Assembly (NCBI RefSeq): GCF_030230605.1
Contig: NZ_JASPDO010000003.1
Span: forward strand, 1 to 64,000
Direction: 5' to 3'
Source: Brevibacterium sp. UMB1308A
GTDB taxonomy: Bacteria > Actinomycetota > Actinomycetes > Actinomycetales > Brevibacteriaceae
DNA: 64,000 bases
Shown: piece after piece, positions 26,934-34,811 of the stretch
Layout of the letters: each line of letters starts with the position of its first letter
Position numbering within the stretch: position 1 is the stretch's first letter
Translations under genes and position numbers: made by a program
The notes under the pieces: generated by a model
What the model saw: only the letters and a program-made list of their open reading frames with translations
What the model was told of the DNA's origin: nothing
Database searches by the model: none

Positions 26934-27329
26934 ATGGAATCACTTGACTCTCGGTACGGTCGCCAGGGCGTTAACAGACGCCCACTTCTGTTGGCACTGA
27001 CCTGCGTCGTCGTCATTTTGATTGCCGGAGCGGCATTTCTCGCATTTAAACCACGTACCCACCCGCATGCACCTCAAACGTCACACTTCACAGCTCATGA
27101 CGCCGCTAACGCCTCTGTGACTTTCTCCATAGTCCCCGATCCCCAACGGGATATCCGGTGTGCAGCTGTCATTCGGAACCAGTTCGAAGCAGTCGTGGGC
27201 TACAAAGAAGTCACGATTCCCGCAGACCCCCAAGCGACCTCGGCATCTATGCACCACGACAGTGTCGACATTCGCACTACCCAAAAAGGAGCACAAGGAA
27301 ACGTGGAATCTTGTGCCTATGTGGGATAA
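26934..27329 (+). CDS. DUF4307 family membrane protein
   Basis: This 131-residue protein has an N-terminal cytoplasmic segment with SRYGRQ, one membrane helix (about residues 20-42, LLLALTCVVVILIAGAAFLA) and an extracytoplasmic domain (VTFSIVPDPQRDIRCAAVIRN... GNVESCAYVG) with two cysteines that could pair. It matches the DUF4307 family, which regularly lies between mca and greA in actinobacteria, as it does here. The function is unknown. ATG 26934 has no strong ribosome-binding site. A terminator-like hairpin follows before greA. Confidence 0.8.
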   Translation: MESLDSRYGRQGVNRRPLLLALTCVVVILIAGAAFLAFKPRTHPHAPQTSHFTAHDAANASVTFSIVPDPQRDIRCAAVIRNQFEAVVGYKEVTIPADPQATSASMHHDSVDIRTTQKGAQGNVESCAYVG

Positions 27330-27344
27330 GATAGCGGTTTAAAC

Positions 27345-27383
27345 TATCCCGAGTTCCACCAAAGGAACCCGGGATATGTTTTG
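27345..27383 (+). terminator. Terminator between the DUF4307 gene and greA
   Basis: ATCCCGAGTTCC pairs with GGAACCCGGGAT (12 bp, one mismatch, extendable by one outer pair) across a 6-base loop and is followed by ATGTTTTGTT on the plus strand, 16 bases after the DUF4307 stop. Confidence 0.65.
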
Positions 27384-27430
27384 TTCCAGCTAGCCAAACG
27401 ACCACTGGCGCAGCATAGAAAGGCACAATT

Positions 27431-27922
27431 ATGACCGCGGAAAACACCGCAGACCAGACGTGGCTCACGCCCCAAGCGTTTGAACGTCTCACCAAGGAGC
27501 TCGAGCATCTGTCGGGACCCGGTCGCACGGAAATTGCCGAGCGCATCGAAGCTGCTCGTGACGAAGGCGATCTCAAAGAAAACGGTGGCTACCACGCAGC
27601 ACGTGAAGAACAAGGAAAGCTCGAAGCGCGTATTCGCGAACTCGAGCACCTGTTGCAAAACGCAAACGTGAGCGAAGCGGATGGCGATGATTCGACCGTT
27701 ACTCCCGGCAAGCTCGTCACTCTGAAGATGGGACGTCGCAAGATCGAGTTCCTGTTGGGCTCGCGCGAAATCATCTCAGAAGAAGACGACATCGACGTCT
27801 TCTCTGAAAAGTCACCTTTGGGTGCAGCCGTGAACGGTAAGAAGGTAGGCGACAAAGTGGAGTACGAAGCTCCTAACGGTCGCATGATCGAAGTCACTAT
27901 CGAATCGGCAAAAGCTTACTGA
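27431..27922 (+). CDS. greA: Transcription elongation factor GreA
   Basis: This is a 163-residue protein with the N-terminal coiled coil that enters the RNA polymerase secondary channel (RIEAARDEGDLKENGGYHAAR, with the acidic tip D-E-G-D-L-KEN) and a C-terminal FKBP-like domain (EEDDIDVFSEKSPLGAAVNGKKVGD). GreA stimulates cleavage of backtracked transcripts. ATG 27431 has AGAAAGG 8 bases upstream. A very stable terminator hairpin starts 3 bases after the stop. Confidence 0.96.
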   Translation: MTAENTADQTWLTPQAFERLTKELEHLSGPGRTEIAERIEAARDEGDLKENGGYHAAREEQGKLEARIRELEHLLQNANVSEADGDDSTVTPGKLVTLKMGRRKIEFLLGSREIISEEDDIDVFSEKSPLGAAVNGKKVGDKVEYEAPNGRMIEVTIESAKAY

Positions 27923-27925
27923 TTC

Positions 27926-27983
27926 GCGGGGCGTGAGAAAAGCCGTGGAACCTTCTGGTTCCACGGCTTTTCTCATGCCCCGC
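27926..27983. terminator. Strong bidirectional terminator, greA and AI-2E permease genes
   Basis: A stem of 27 bp (GCGGGGCGTGAGAAAAGCCG and onward, one G-U pair) closes on a TTCT tetraloop. It lies 3 bases after the greA stop and 2 bases from the stop of the convergent gene. The A-rich/T-rich middle of the stem replaces a separate T tract. Confidence 0.85.
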
Positions 27984-27985
27984 AC

Positions 27986-29383
27986 CTACTTCTCAGCAGT
28001 CGTTTCCGCTCCGTGTTGTGGCTCCTCAGCCTCCGCATCCTGCTTTGCCTTTTGAGCTTCCACCTGTTCTGAAGTGGCTTTTTTCGCTTTCGTTAAAGCT
28101 TCGCTATCTCCTTTGATCTTCGCCAACGCTTCGTTAGCTTTCTTCATATATTCGGGGTTTCCGCTCAAGGTGAGCACCACCGTGTTAAGCATGGCGACAA
28201 AAGGAACAGCGAACAGCGCACCTGGGATACCGTACAACACACCGCCACCGGTAACTGCCAAAACAACAGCCAACGGGTGAACCGCAACGGCCTTACCCAT
28301 GAGGAAGGGTTGTAACACATTTCCTTCGAGTTGCTGAACACCGACCACCACAATGAGCATGATGATGGCAGTGACTAGGCCTTTGGAAACGAGAGCCACG
28401 AGCACGGCGATAACGCCGGTCAGCACGGCACCTACCAGAGGAATGAAGGATGCCAAAAACACCAGCACCGTCAGCGGAAAGGCCAGCGGAATACCCAGAG
28501 CAAAGGCACCGATACCAATACCTACAGCGTCAATGCCGGCAACGAGCACTTGGACGCGTACGTACTGAACAAGTGTGTTCCATCCGTTGACTGCAGCGGC
28601 AACCGACTTCGGTTGGGCTGGTTTGGGTAGCAGACGCACAAACCACTGGAAGATACGTCCGCCGTCATACAAGAAGAAGAACGATGCAAACAGGGTGATC
28701 AACATGCCGGTGACAAAGTTGCCAATACTCGATGCGGCCCCCAACGCACCGGAAGCGATCTGGCCCTGTGACTGCTGAAGCCAGTCGAGTGCCTTGGTGC
28801 TGAGCTCGTCGAGATAGTTTGTGATGACTGTGGAATCAACACCAAACGGGTTGTTCTGAACAAACGCGTTCAGTTTGTTGACACCCAGAACGACCTGGTG
28901 AGCAAGGGCAGGAAAACCGACCACAATCTGCTGACCTGTAAATGCCAGAAGCCCCAAGACCACAAGAATAAAACCAAGAAACGTGGTGATCACGGAAAGC
29001 ATGTGCGGCCACTTGTGGCGGTCAAGGAAACTCACAACTGGTGCCATCAAGGCCGCGAGAAGAAGCGCAATCAAACACGGCAGCACCAAAATTGAGACCT
29101 TCGACAGCCCCCAGAATGCCACCGCAACAGCAGCAATAACGACCAGGGATCGCCAACTCCACGCCGCAGCCAGCTTCAGTCCGGGCGCAACGTACGGGGG
29201 TTTCTGGCTTTCTTCGCGTGCTTGCTCAATTTCACGGTCATTAAAATCGTCCAGGCTGATTGCCTGTGTGGGTTCCGGCTCTTCTTCGCGAACCTTGTCC
29301 ACATTGCGCAACCACCTACCCAAAATGGGTTTGCGACGGCTCTTCGAGTTCATGACAAATAGCTTACCGTTGCTTTTATTCAT
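27986..29383 (-). CDS. AI-2E family transporter (PerM-like permease)
   Basis: This is a 465-residue multi-pass membrane protein with about eight helices and long charged cytoplasmic tails at both ends (EEPEPTQAISLDDFNDREIE at the N-terminus and a KAKQDAEAEEPQH-type tail). The family blocks are PVVSFLDRHKWPHMLSV, RVQVLVAGIDAVGIGIGAFA, and LEGNVLQPFLMGKAVAVHPL near the end. Members are annotated as AI-2 exporters, but other members are ion/proton antiporters, and nothing here identifies the substrate. M. tuberculosis has one (Rv1101c) near glpX. ATG 29383 is used; ATG 29353 is an alternative, and neither has a good ribosome-binding site. Only 12 bp separates it from the divergent SGNH gene. Confidence 0.88.
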   Translation of the reverse strand: MNKSNGKLFVMNSKSRRKPILGRWLRNVDKVREEEPEPTQAISLDDFNDREIEQAREESQKPPYVAPGLKLAAAWSWRSLVVIAAVAVAFWGLSKVSILVLPCLIALLLAALMAPVVSFLDRHKWPHMLSVITTFLGFILVVLGLLAFTGQQIVVGFPALAHQVVLGVNKLNAFVQNNPFGVDSTVITNYLDELSTKALDWLQQSQGQIASGALGAASSIGNFVTGMLITLFASFFFLYDGGRIFQWFVRLLPKPAQPKSVAAAVNGWNTLVQYVRVQVLVAGIDAVGIGIGAFALGIPLAFPLTVLVFLASFIPLVGAVLTGVIAVLVALVSKGLVTAIIMLIVVVGVQQLEGNVLQPFLMGKAVAVHPLAVVLAVTGGGVLYGIPGALFAVPFVAMLNTVVLTLSGNPEYMKKANEALAKIKGDSEALTKAKKATSEQVEAQKAKQDAEAEEPQHGAETTAEK

Positions 29384-29395
29384 AGACTCAAACCG

Positions 29396-30268
29396 ATGAA
29401 AGCATCCACGAAACTTCTTGTTACATCGCTCACCCTCCCGCTTATAGCTGGGGCTGGGGCAGCGCTGTTGCGCATGCAGTCAAACCGGATGCGCGCCCTG
29501 TTCGAACGCGACCTCACGTTGCCTGGCGAAGACATCGCCATGACGATCGGCCCTGACGACACGTCCGCGGATGCGGGAACCACCTCGGCGCCCTTAGACA
29601 CTCACTCCGAAGACTTGCCGGCGTTGGCAGTGATTGGGGATTCGTGGATTGCCGGAATGGGACCGGGCGCCCCATCCCCGGCCGCCCTCATGGGCCGAGG
29701 TCTTTCCACCTTGCTAGGACAACGCGTCCGGGTGCGCGCCTGCACCCAGCCCGGGGCCCGAGGTGAAGAGATGAGTGAACAGATTGCCACAGTGTTGGCA
29801 GACTCGAGGATGCGACGTTCGCGTTTGGGTTCAGCGGGGCCACGTTTTGCGGTTATCTCGATGGGGTCTGCGGACCTTGTTCGCCCCAGTGTGACCCGTA
29901 GTGGTGTCGCTGTTTTTAGTAGTGCTCTCAACCGTTTGGAGCGTGAAGGCGGCTACCGGGTTGTGGTTCTCACGTGCCCTAACCTGGGGCTACTTCCTGG
30001 GGTGCGTCGCCCGCTTCGCACCATTCTTCGTCGTTCTTCACGCGTGGTGTCTGGTTCGCAGTGGCTCATGGCGGTGAGTTCGCACGCGCTTCCCATTTCT
30101 CTTAACCAGGTGCTCTCAGGCACCGCGCAGGTAGGGTTGCTGGCTGATTCGCGTCGTAGCCCTTCTCCCCTGGGATATAAGCAGATCGTGGCCGCTGTTC
30201 TTGCACGCATTTCAGCCGATCTTGAGTCGCAAATTTCGTCTACACCCGATTCGGAGGAGCAAAAGTGA
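29396..30268 (+). CDS. SGNH/GDSL hydrolase-like protein with altered catalytic motifs
   Basis: This 290-residue protein has an N-terminal signal-anchor (LLVTSLTLPLIAGAGAALL) and an SGNH fold. Block I is LAVIGDSWIAGMG with the nucleophile Ser. The block that should read GxND is GSAD (VISMGSADLV), and the usual DxxHP of the C-terminal block is DSRRSPSPLGYKQ, with Ser where His is expected. Block III Asn and the catalytic His therefore seem to be replaced. The protein may be a non-catalytic or altered esterase-like protein outside the membrane. Its stop overlaps the maf start (GTGA), so it is co-expressed with maf. The fold is clear and the substrate unknown. Confidence 0.8.
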   Translation: MKASTKLLVTSLTLPLIAGAGAALLRMQSNRMRALFERDLTLPGEDIAMTIGPDDTSADAGTTSAPLDTHSEDLPALAVIGDSWIAGMGPGAPSPAALMGRGLSTLLGQRVRVRACTQPGARGEEMSEQIATVLADSRMRRSRLGSAGPRFAVISMGSADLVRPSVTRSGVAVFSSALNRLEREGGYRVVVLTCPNLGLLPGVRRPLRTILRRSSRVVSGSQWLMAVSSHALPISLNQVLSGTAQVGLLADSRRSPSPLGYKQIVAAVLARISADLESQISSTPDSEEQK

Positions 30269-30939
30269 GCACTGTCACCACCGTCCTTGCTTCGAGTTCG
30301 CCCAGCCGACTGTCCCTGTTGCGGCAAGCCGGGATTGAGCCGGTTGTTATTCGCCCGCAGGTCGACGAGCACGCTGTTGTTGACGAGCTTTCTCCTCAGT
30401 CCGTGATCGACGAGGTCGCTCTTTTGGCGCAAACGAAAGCGCGCGCGGTCACCACGGCTCTGGCACAGGACCTGCACGAAAACCTTGTGGGTACGGCAGA
30501 CACGTGCGTTCTGATCGCGTGCGATTCGCTTCTGGAGTTAAACGGTGAGTCGGTGGGCAAACCGGGTAACGCACCGGCCACGGCCGAGGTGTGGAAGCGT
30601 TTACGTGGAAAGTCGGCTGTTCTGCACACGGGGCACAGTGTTGCTCTGTTGCGCAGAGGGCGCGCGGGTTGGGATCTGATTGACCAGGCTGACGCTGTTG
30701 GTTCAACCACGCTTCACACCGCTGACATCAGCGACGAAGAGATTGCAGCCTACTGCAAAACAGGCGAACCGTTCCATGTAGCCGGCGCCCTGACGATCGA
30801 CGGGTACGGGGCGGCGTTTGTTGAATCACTCGAAGGTGATCACACAAACGTCATTGGGTTGAGTATTCCGCTTGCCCGCACCCTGATCACTGGTTTAGGC
30901 ATCAGCTGGCCAGATCTATGGAAAATAACTTCCACGTAG
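30265..30939 (+). CDS. maf: Maf-like nucleoside triphosphate pyrophosphatase
   Basis: This 224-residue house-cleaning enzyme hydrolyses non-canonical or modified dTTP/UTP to monophosphates. The N-terminal LASSSPSRLSLLRQAGI (P-loop-like substrate site), the Lys in AKARAV, the acidic IACDSLLELNGESVGKP block (about residues 83-100) and the HTGHSVALL stretch match the Maf family. It carries an internal region (TTALAQDLHENLVGTADTC) slightly longer than usual. GTG 30265 overlaps the preceding stop. In mycobacteria maf also lies close to the acyl-CoA carboxylase alpha gene (accA3), as it does here. Confidence 0.93.
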   Translation: MSTVTTVLASSSPSRLSLLRQAGIEPVVIRPQVDEHAVVDELSPQSVIDEVALLAQTKARAVTTALAQDLHENLVGTADTCVLIACDSLLELNGESVGKPGNAPATAEVWKRLRGKSAVLHTGHSVALLRRGRAGWDLIDQADAVGSTTLHTADISDEEIAAYCKTGEPFHVAGALTIDGYGAAFVESLEGDHTNVIGLSIPLARTLITGLGISWPDLWKITST

Positions 30940-30960
30940 TTTTGTAGCGTGTCTACAAAA
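30940..30960. promoter_or_regulatory. AT-rich inverted repeat upstream of the carboxylase gene
   Basis: TTTTGTAG and CTACAAAA form a perfect 8-bp inverted repeat with a 5-base spacer, immediately after the maf stop and 65 bp before the carboxylase start. The TTGTA-N-TACAA shape resembles GntR- or TetR-type operators. A weak terminator is the alternative. Confidence 0.35.
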
Positions 30961-31024
30961 GATTTGGAGACGGTAGCAAGCTCTCATAGATTTGCCTCGT
31001 CAGATTTTCGTGACGGGAGATTGA

Positions 31025-32767
31025 ATGAGCGCCCAGTTTTCAAAGGTTCTTATCGCCAACCGCGGTGAGATCGCACTCCGGATCGTGCGTGCATGCCGTG
31101 ACCTTGGACTGCAGTCGGTTGCCGTGTACACCAGCGCTGAATCCAACGCCGATTTCGTCCGGTTTGCCGATGACGCTTGGCTCCTGCCAGGAACGGGCGC
31201 AGCGACGACCTACCTGGATATGCGGGCGCTTATCGACATTGCGCACCGCTCCGGTGCTCAAGCGATTCACCCTGGGTACGGCTACCTCGCCGAAAGCCCT
31301 GAGTTCGCCCGCGCAGTCACTGAAGCGGGCCTCACGTGGATCGGCCCGGCCCCAGACGCTCTCGAAGCTCTTGGCGACAAAGCTGGGGCTCGCGCTGTCG
31401 CGGAAGCCGTTGGTGCCCCAACAACACCGGGCTCCGGGCGTGCGGTCAAGGACATCGAAGACGCACTCACCATTGCCGACTCGATTGGCTACCCGGTCGC
31501 AGTGAAGGCCGTTCACGGTGGTGGTGGACGCGGTTTCCGCACCGCAGCCAACCGCGAAGACCTTCCAACGGCGCTCGAATCAGCCAGCCGCGAAGCGGTG
31601 GCCGCTTTTGGCCGTGGCGAATGCTTGTTGGAAAAGCAGATTGTGCGACCACGCCACATCGAAACGCAGTGCCTCGCAGACTCGCACGGCAACGTTGTGG
31701 TGGTTTCTACCCGCGATTGCTCACTTCAGCGGCGCCACCAAAAAGTCGTTGAAGAAGCACCCGCACCTTTTTTGAGCGATGAACAGAATCAGGTTCTGGT
31801 TGAAGCCTCCAAGAAAATCCTGTCTCACGTGGGGTATGTGGGGGCTGCCACGTGCGAATTTCTTTTGGGCCAAGACGGCATTATCACCTTCATGGAAGCC
31901 AACGCCCGTATTCAGGTTGAGCACACAATCACAGAAGAAGTCACAGGGGTCGACCTTGTGGCGTGGCAACTCAAGATTGCCCGCGGCGAACAGCTCCCTT
32001 CTTCTCTGCCCGCTCCACGTGGGCACGCTTTCCAGTTCCGCATTAACGCGGAAAACCCAGCTAACCGCTTTATCCCCGCAACTGGCCGGATCGTTGAACT
32101 TCACGAACCAGCAGGCCCTGGTATTCGGATGGACTCCGGTGTCAAAGAAGGCACTGTTGTAGGAACCGACTTTGACCCCATGCTGGCCAAGCTGATTGTG
32201 ACAGGTGAAGACCGCGAACAGGCGCTTGCACGTGCTAAGCGCGCTCTCGACGAGTACGTTCTCCACGGGGTCGCTACCCTGCTTCCTCTGCACCGCGAGT
32301 TGGTGCGTACCCCAGCGTTCACCACTGACTTTTCGGTCTACACGCTGTGGTTAGAACAAGAGTTCATGCCATCTTTCTCAGCGCCACAAGAACTCACTGC
32401 TGAAACCAGCCCCGAAGACACCACCACCGACGTCGTGGTGGAAGTTGACGGCCACCGTCTCACAGTGAAAGTTCCAGCGAGCCTCACCACCGGTGGGCAA
32501 CAGGCCAAGGTGAAACCACCTCGGCGACGGAAAACCACCCGCGTTGCTACCAACTCCGGTGACCTCACTGCCCCCATGCAAGGCACCATCGTGGCTGTTG
32601 ACGTACAGCCCGGAGACACCGTGAACGAAGGCGACCGCCTGGCAGTCATCGAAGCGATGAAGATGGAGCAACCACTCACCGCCACCCGCACCGCCACAGT
32701 CAGCGAAGTGTGCGTAGAAGCTGGTTCGGCTGTGAAGTCGGGAGCACCCCTGGTGAAGTTCCAATAG
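31025..32767 (+). CDS. accA3: Acetyl/propionyl-CoA carboxylase alpha subunit (biotin carboxylase + BCCP)
   Basis: This 580-residue fusion has a biotin carboxylase domain (residues 1-445: KVLIANRGEIALRIVRACRD, AVKAVHGGGGRGFRTA as the ATP-grasp loop, FMEANARIQVEHTITEEVTG). A linker is followed by a C-terminal biotinyl carrier domain with the biotin Lys in VIEAMKMEQPL (about residue 548). It carboxylates biotin with ATP and bicarbonate for acyl-CoA carboxylases that make malonyl- or methylmalonyl-CoA for lipid synthesis. GGGAG precedes ATG 31025. No carboxyltransferase (AccD) gene is present in the window, so its partner is encoded elsewhere. A strong hairpin ends the unit. Confidence 0.95.
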   Translation: MSAQFSKVLIANRGEIALRIVRACRDLGLQSVAVYTSAESNADFVRFADDAWLLPGTGAATTYLDMRALIDIAHRSGAQAIHPGYGYLAESPEFARAVTEAGLTWIGPAPDALEALGDKAGARAVAEAVGAPTTPGSGRAVKDIEDALTIADSIGYPVAVKAVHGGGGRGFRTAANREDLPTALESASREAVAAFGRGECLLEKQIVRPRHIETQCLADSHGNVVVVSTRDCSLQRRHQKVVEEAPAPFLSDEQNQVLVEASKKILSHVGYVGAATCEFLLGQDGIITFMEANARIQVEHTITEEVTGVDLVAWQLKIARGEQLPSSLPAPRGHAFQFRINAENPANRFIPATGRIVELHEPAGPGIRMDSGVKEGTVVGTDFDPMLAKLIVTGEDREQALARAKRALDEYVLHGVATLLPLHRELVRTPAFTTDFSVYTLWLEQEFMPSFSAPQELTAETSPEDTTTDVVVEVDGHRLTVKVPASLTTGGQQAKVKPPRRRKTTRVATNSGDLTAPMQGTIVAVDVQPGDTVNEGDRLAVIEAMKMEQPLTATRTATVSEVCVEAGSAVKSGAPLVKFQ

Positions 32768-32781
32768 ACACACAGTGAAGA

Positions 32782-32832
32782 AAACAGTTTGGGCCCGGAG
32801 TTGATCCGGGCCCAAACTGTTTGTTGCTTTTT
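32782..32832. terminator. Bidirectional terminator, carboxylase and LpdA-like genes
   Basis: AAACAGTTTGGGCCCGG pairs perfectly with CCGGGCCCAAACTGTTT (17 bp) over a 7-base loop and is followed by GTTGCTTTTT on the plus strand. It lies between the two convergent stops; the last bases of the T tract enter the neighbouring gene. Confidence 0.88.
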
Positions 32833-34261
32833 AGTCGCGGAATTCGCGACGGTGGTGCAAGCGACGGGTCGCTTCTGACAACGAACCACTCACCGACGGG
32901 TACACCATAAACGTTGACGACAACTGATCGACCGTCAGACGGTTTTCGACCGCGAGCGCAATAGGCGTGATGAGTTCGCTAGCCTTGGGCCCCACGACCA
33001 CTCCACCGAGTACTGATCCCGATCCACGGCGCGCAAACACCTTAATGAAGCCTTCTTCATTACCTTGCATCTTGGCACGCGGATTCGTCGCTAGCGACAC
33101 CATGGACCATTCGACGTCGTGACCCGTAGTCGCAAGATCAGCCTGGGTGAACCCCACCGTGGCGATCTCCGGGGCCGTAAACACGTTCGAAGCCACGTTA
33201 CGCAATTTCAGTGGCGCAACCGCGTCACCCAGAGCGTGCCACATGGCTATGCGTCCCTGCATCGCAGCAACGGATGCCAACGGGAATACGCTGGTGCAGT
33301 CCCCTGCCGCATAGATTCCCGGGACCGAGGTGCGAGAAACTCCGTCGACAATAATGTGTCCGCTGTCCTCCACGTGGACTCCGGCGGCCTCCAGCCCCAA
33401 GTCAGCCGTGTTCGGGATGGAACCGACCGCCATGAGGCAGTGGCTCGCGCGCACCTTACGGCCGTCGGCAAGAACCACCTCAACACCGTCGTCAGTGCGT
33501 GTCACCGAATCGGCGCGCGAACGCGACAACACGTTCATGCCACGGCGACGGAAAGCCGATTCAATCACCTCGGCAGCATCTTCATCCTGCCCCGGAAGCA
33601 CCCGGTCACGGCTAGACACGAGCGTCACTTCGCTGCCCAACGCGTTGTACGCAGACGCGAACTCTGCACCTGTCACACCTGAACCAACAACGACGAGGTG
33701 TTCAGGAAGTTCCTTCAAGTCATACAACTGAGTCCACGAAAGAATACGTTCGCCATCAGGCATCGCAGACCCAAGTTCACGGGGGTGCGCGCCCACCGCG
33801 ATCAGAATCGTGTCAGCGGTCAGTTCATACTCAGTGCCGTTTGTTTCCGTCACATGCACTTCAGACGCGCTCGTGAGGCGACCCTCACCAGTAATCACTT
33901 TCACGCCCTCTGACACCAAGGAATCATGAATGTCGCTGGCCTGCGCGTTTGCCAGTTTCATGATGCGGCGGTTCATCGCGGCGAGGTCAACCCACACCTG
34001 ACCATCCAGGTCGGCTTCCCCTTCACCTACTCGCAACCCAAGCTGCGAGGACTCGGTGAACTCAACCATGACCTCGGCGGTTGCGATCAAGGACTTTGAC
34101 GGCACCACGTCAGTGAGAACAGCTGAGCCACCAGTACGGTTCTTCTCAATGAGCATGACGTCGGCACCAGAACGAGCAGCGACCAAAGCGGCCTCATATC
34201 CGCCCGGTCCTCCACCAATAATGACGACACGATTTTGCGAGGGGTCAAGAACGTTTTTCAC
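32831..34261 (-). CDS. lpdA: LpdA-like NAD(P)H-quinone dehydrogenase
   Basis: This 476-residue flavoprotein is of the pyridine-nucleotide disulfide oxidoreductase family. The N-terminal FAD motif VVIIGGGPGGYEAAL, the second Rossmann motif VVVGSGVTGAEFASAYNALG, the FAD motif GIYAAGDCTSVFPLASVAAM and a C-terminal dimerisation domain are all present. Where dihydrolipoamide dehydrogenases carry CxxxxC, this protein reads GGSAVLTDVVPSKSLI with neither cysteine. That rules out disulfide chemistry and fits the LpdA/Rv3303c type of NAD(P)H:quinone reductase. The GTG start at 34261 has only a weak GGA upstream. It is divergent from whiB1. Confidence 0.88.
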   Translation of the reverse strand: MKNVLDPSQNRVVIIGGGPGGYEAALVAARSGADVMLIEKNRTGGSAVLTDVVPSKSLIATAEVMVEFTESSQLGLRVGEGEADLDGQVWVDLAAMNRRIMKLANAQASDIHDSLVSEGVKVITGEGRLTSASEVHVTETNGTEYELTADTILIAVGAHPRELGSAMPDGERILSWTQLYDLKELPEHLVVVGSGVTGAEFASAYNALGSEVTLVSSRDRVLPGQDEDAAEVIESAFRRRGMNVLSRSRADSVTRTDDGVEVVLADGRKVRASHCLMAVGSIPNTADLGLEAAGVHVEDSGHIIVDGVSRTSVPGIYAAGDCTSVFPLASVAAMQGRIAMWHALGDAVAPLKLRNVASNVFTAPEIATVGFTQADLATTGHDVEWSMVSLATNPRAKMQGNEEGFIKVFARRGSGSVLGGVVVGPKASELITPIALAVENRLTVDQLSSTFMVYPSVSGSLSEATRRLHHRREFRD

Positions 34262-34368
34262 AGTTCCATTGTGTCAGCCAATGTGACTAATCCAAAGACC
34301 AGGGTTACTGTAAAAGAGTTGAATGCGACTCAAGGCACGCTTAGCCGTGATACGCAAGAGTTTTGTGC

Positions 34369-34384
34369 TGTCAGAAATTTCACA
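34369..34384. promoter_or_regulatory. Near-consensus CRP-type site upstream of whiB1
   Basis: TGTCAGAAATTTCACA matches the actinobacterial cAMP-CRP consensus TGTGA-N6-TCACA at 9 of 10 fixed positions. It lies about 125 bp before the whiB1 start, in the 246-bp divergent region. In M. tuberculosis whiB1 is a known target of CRP (Rv3676). Confidence 0.5.
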
Positions 34385-34507
34385 CTGCAGACCCCTTGTA
34401 TCAGGCTTGCCATTGTGTGAATCTTAGGTTAACCAAGAATTTTCTTCCCAACCCCGTGCACGCCGACCATGAGCCATATGCACGCGGAACACCTGAGAAA
34501 GGACACC

Positions 34508-34756
34508 ATGGACTGGCGTCACCGTGCAGCTTGCCTCAACGAGGATCCTGAACTTTTCTTCCCCATCGGCAACACCGGCCCAGCCCTGCTCCAAATTGAA
34601 GAAGCGAAAAGCGTGTGCCACCGCTGCGAAGTTGCCGAAACATGCCTTCAGTGGGCTCTTGAAACCGGACAAGACGCAGGCGTATGGGGAGGCTTGAGCG
34701 AAGACGAACGTCGCGCCCTCAAACGCCGTGCTGCGCGTGCACGTCGCGCAGGCTAA
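34508..34756 (+). CDS. whiB1: WhiB1-type iron-sulfur transcription factor
   Basis: This 82-residue Wbl protein has the four cluster cysteines at C9 (RAACLNED), C37 (KSVCHRC), C40 and C46 (AETCLQWAL), followed by the G[VI]WGG turn (AGVWGGLSEDERRALKRR) and a basic DNA-binding tail. WhiB1 carries a nitric-oxide-sensitive 4Fe-4S cluster and binds sigma factor A. The sequence resembles the WhiB1 subgroup (PELFFPIGNTGPAL) more than WhiB2, 3 or 7. ATG 34508 is chosen because AAAGGA lies 5 bases upstream; an earlier in-frame ATG at 34469 lacks one. Downstream, convergent, is a pdtaS-like kinase, the arrangement of Rv3219-Rv3220c. Confidence 0.92.
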   Translation: MDWRHRAACLNEDPELFFPIGNTGPALLQIEEAKSVCHRCEVAETCLQWALETGQDAGVWGGLSEDERRALKRRAARARRAG

Positions 34757-34811
34757 CGACGCTCGGGGCGCTGAGCTTTACGCAGTTCGCCCGTTCCTAC
34801 GTTTCTGGATG

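Noticed and set aside
27986..29383. AI-2E family gene as a quorum-sensing system
   Set aside because: No luxS or AI-2 receptor gene in the window, and the family name is not a reliable guide to substrate.
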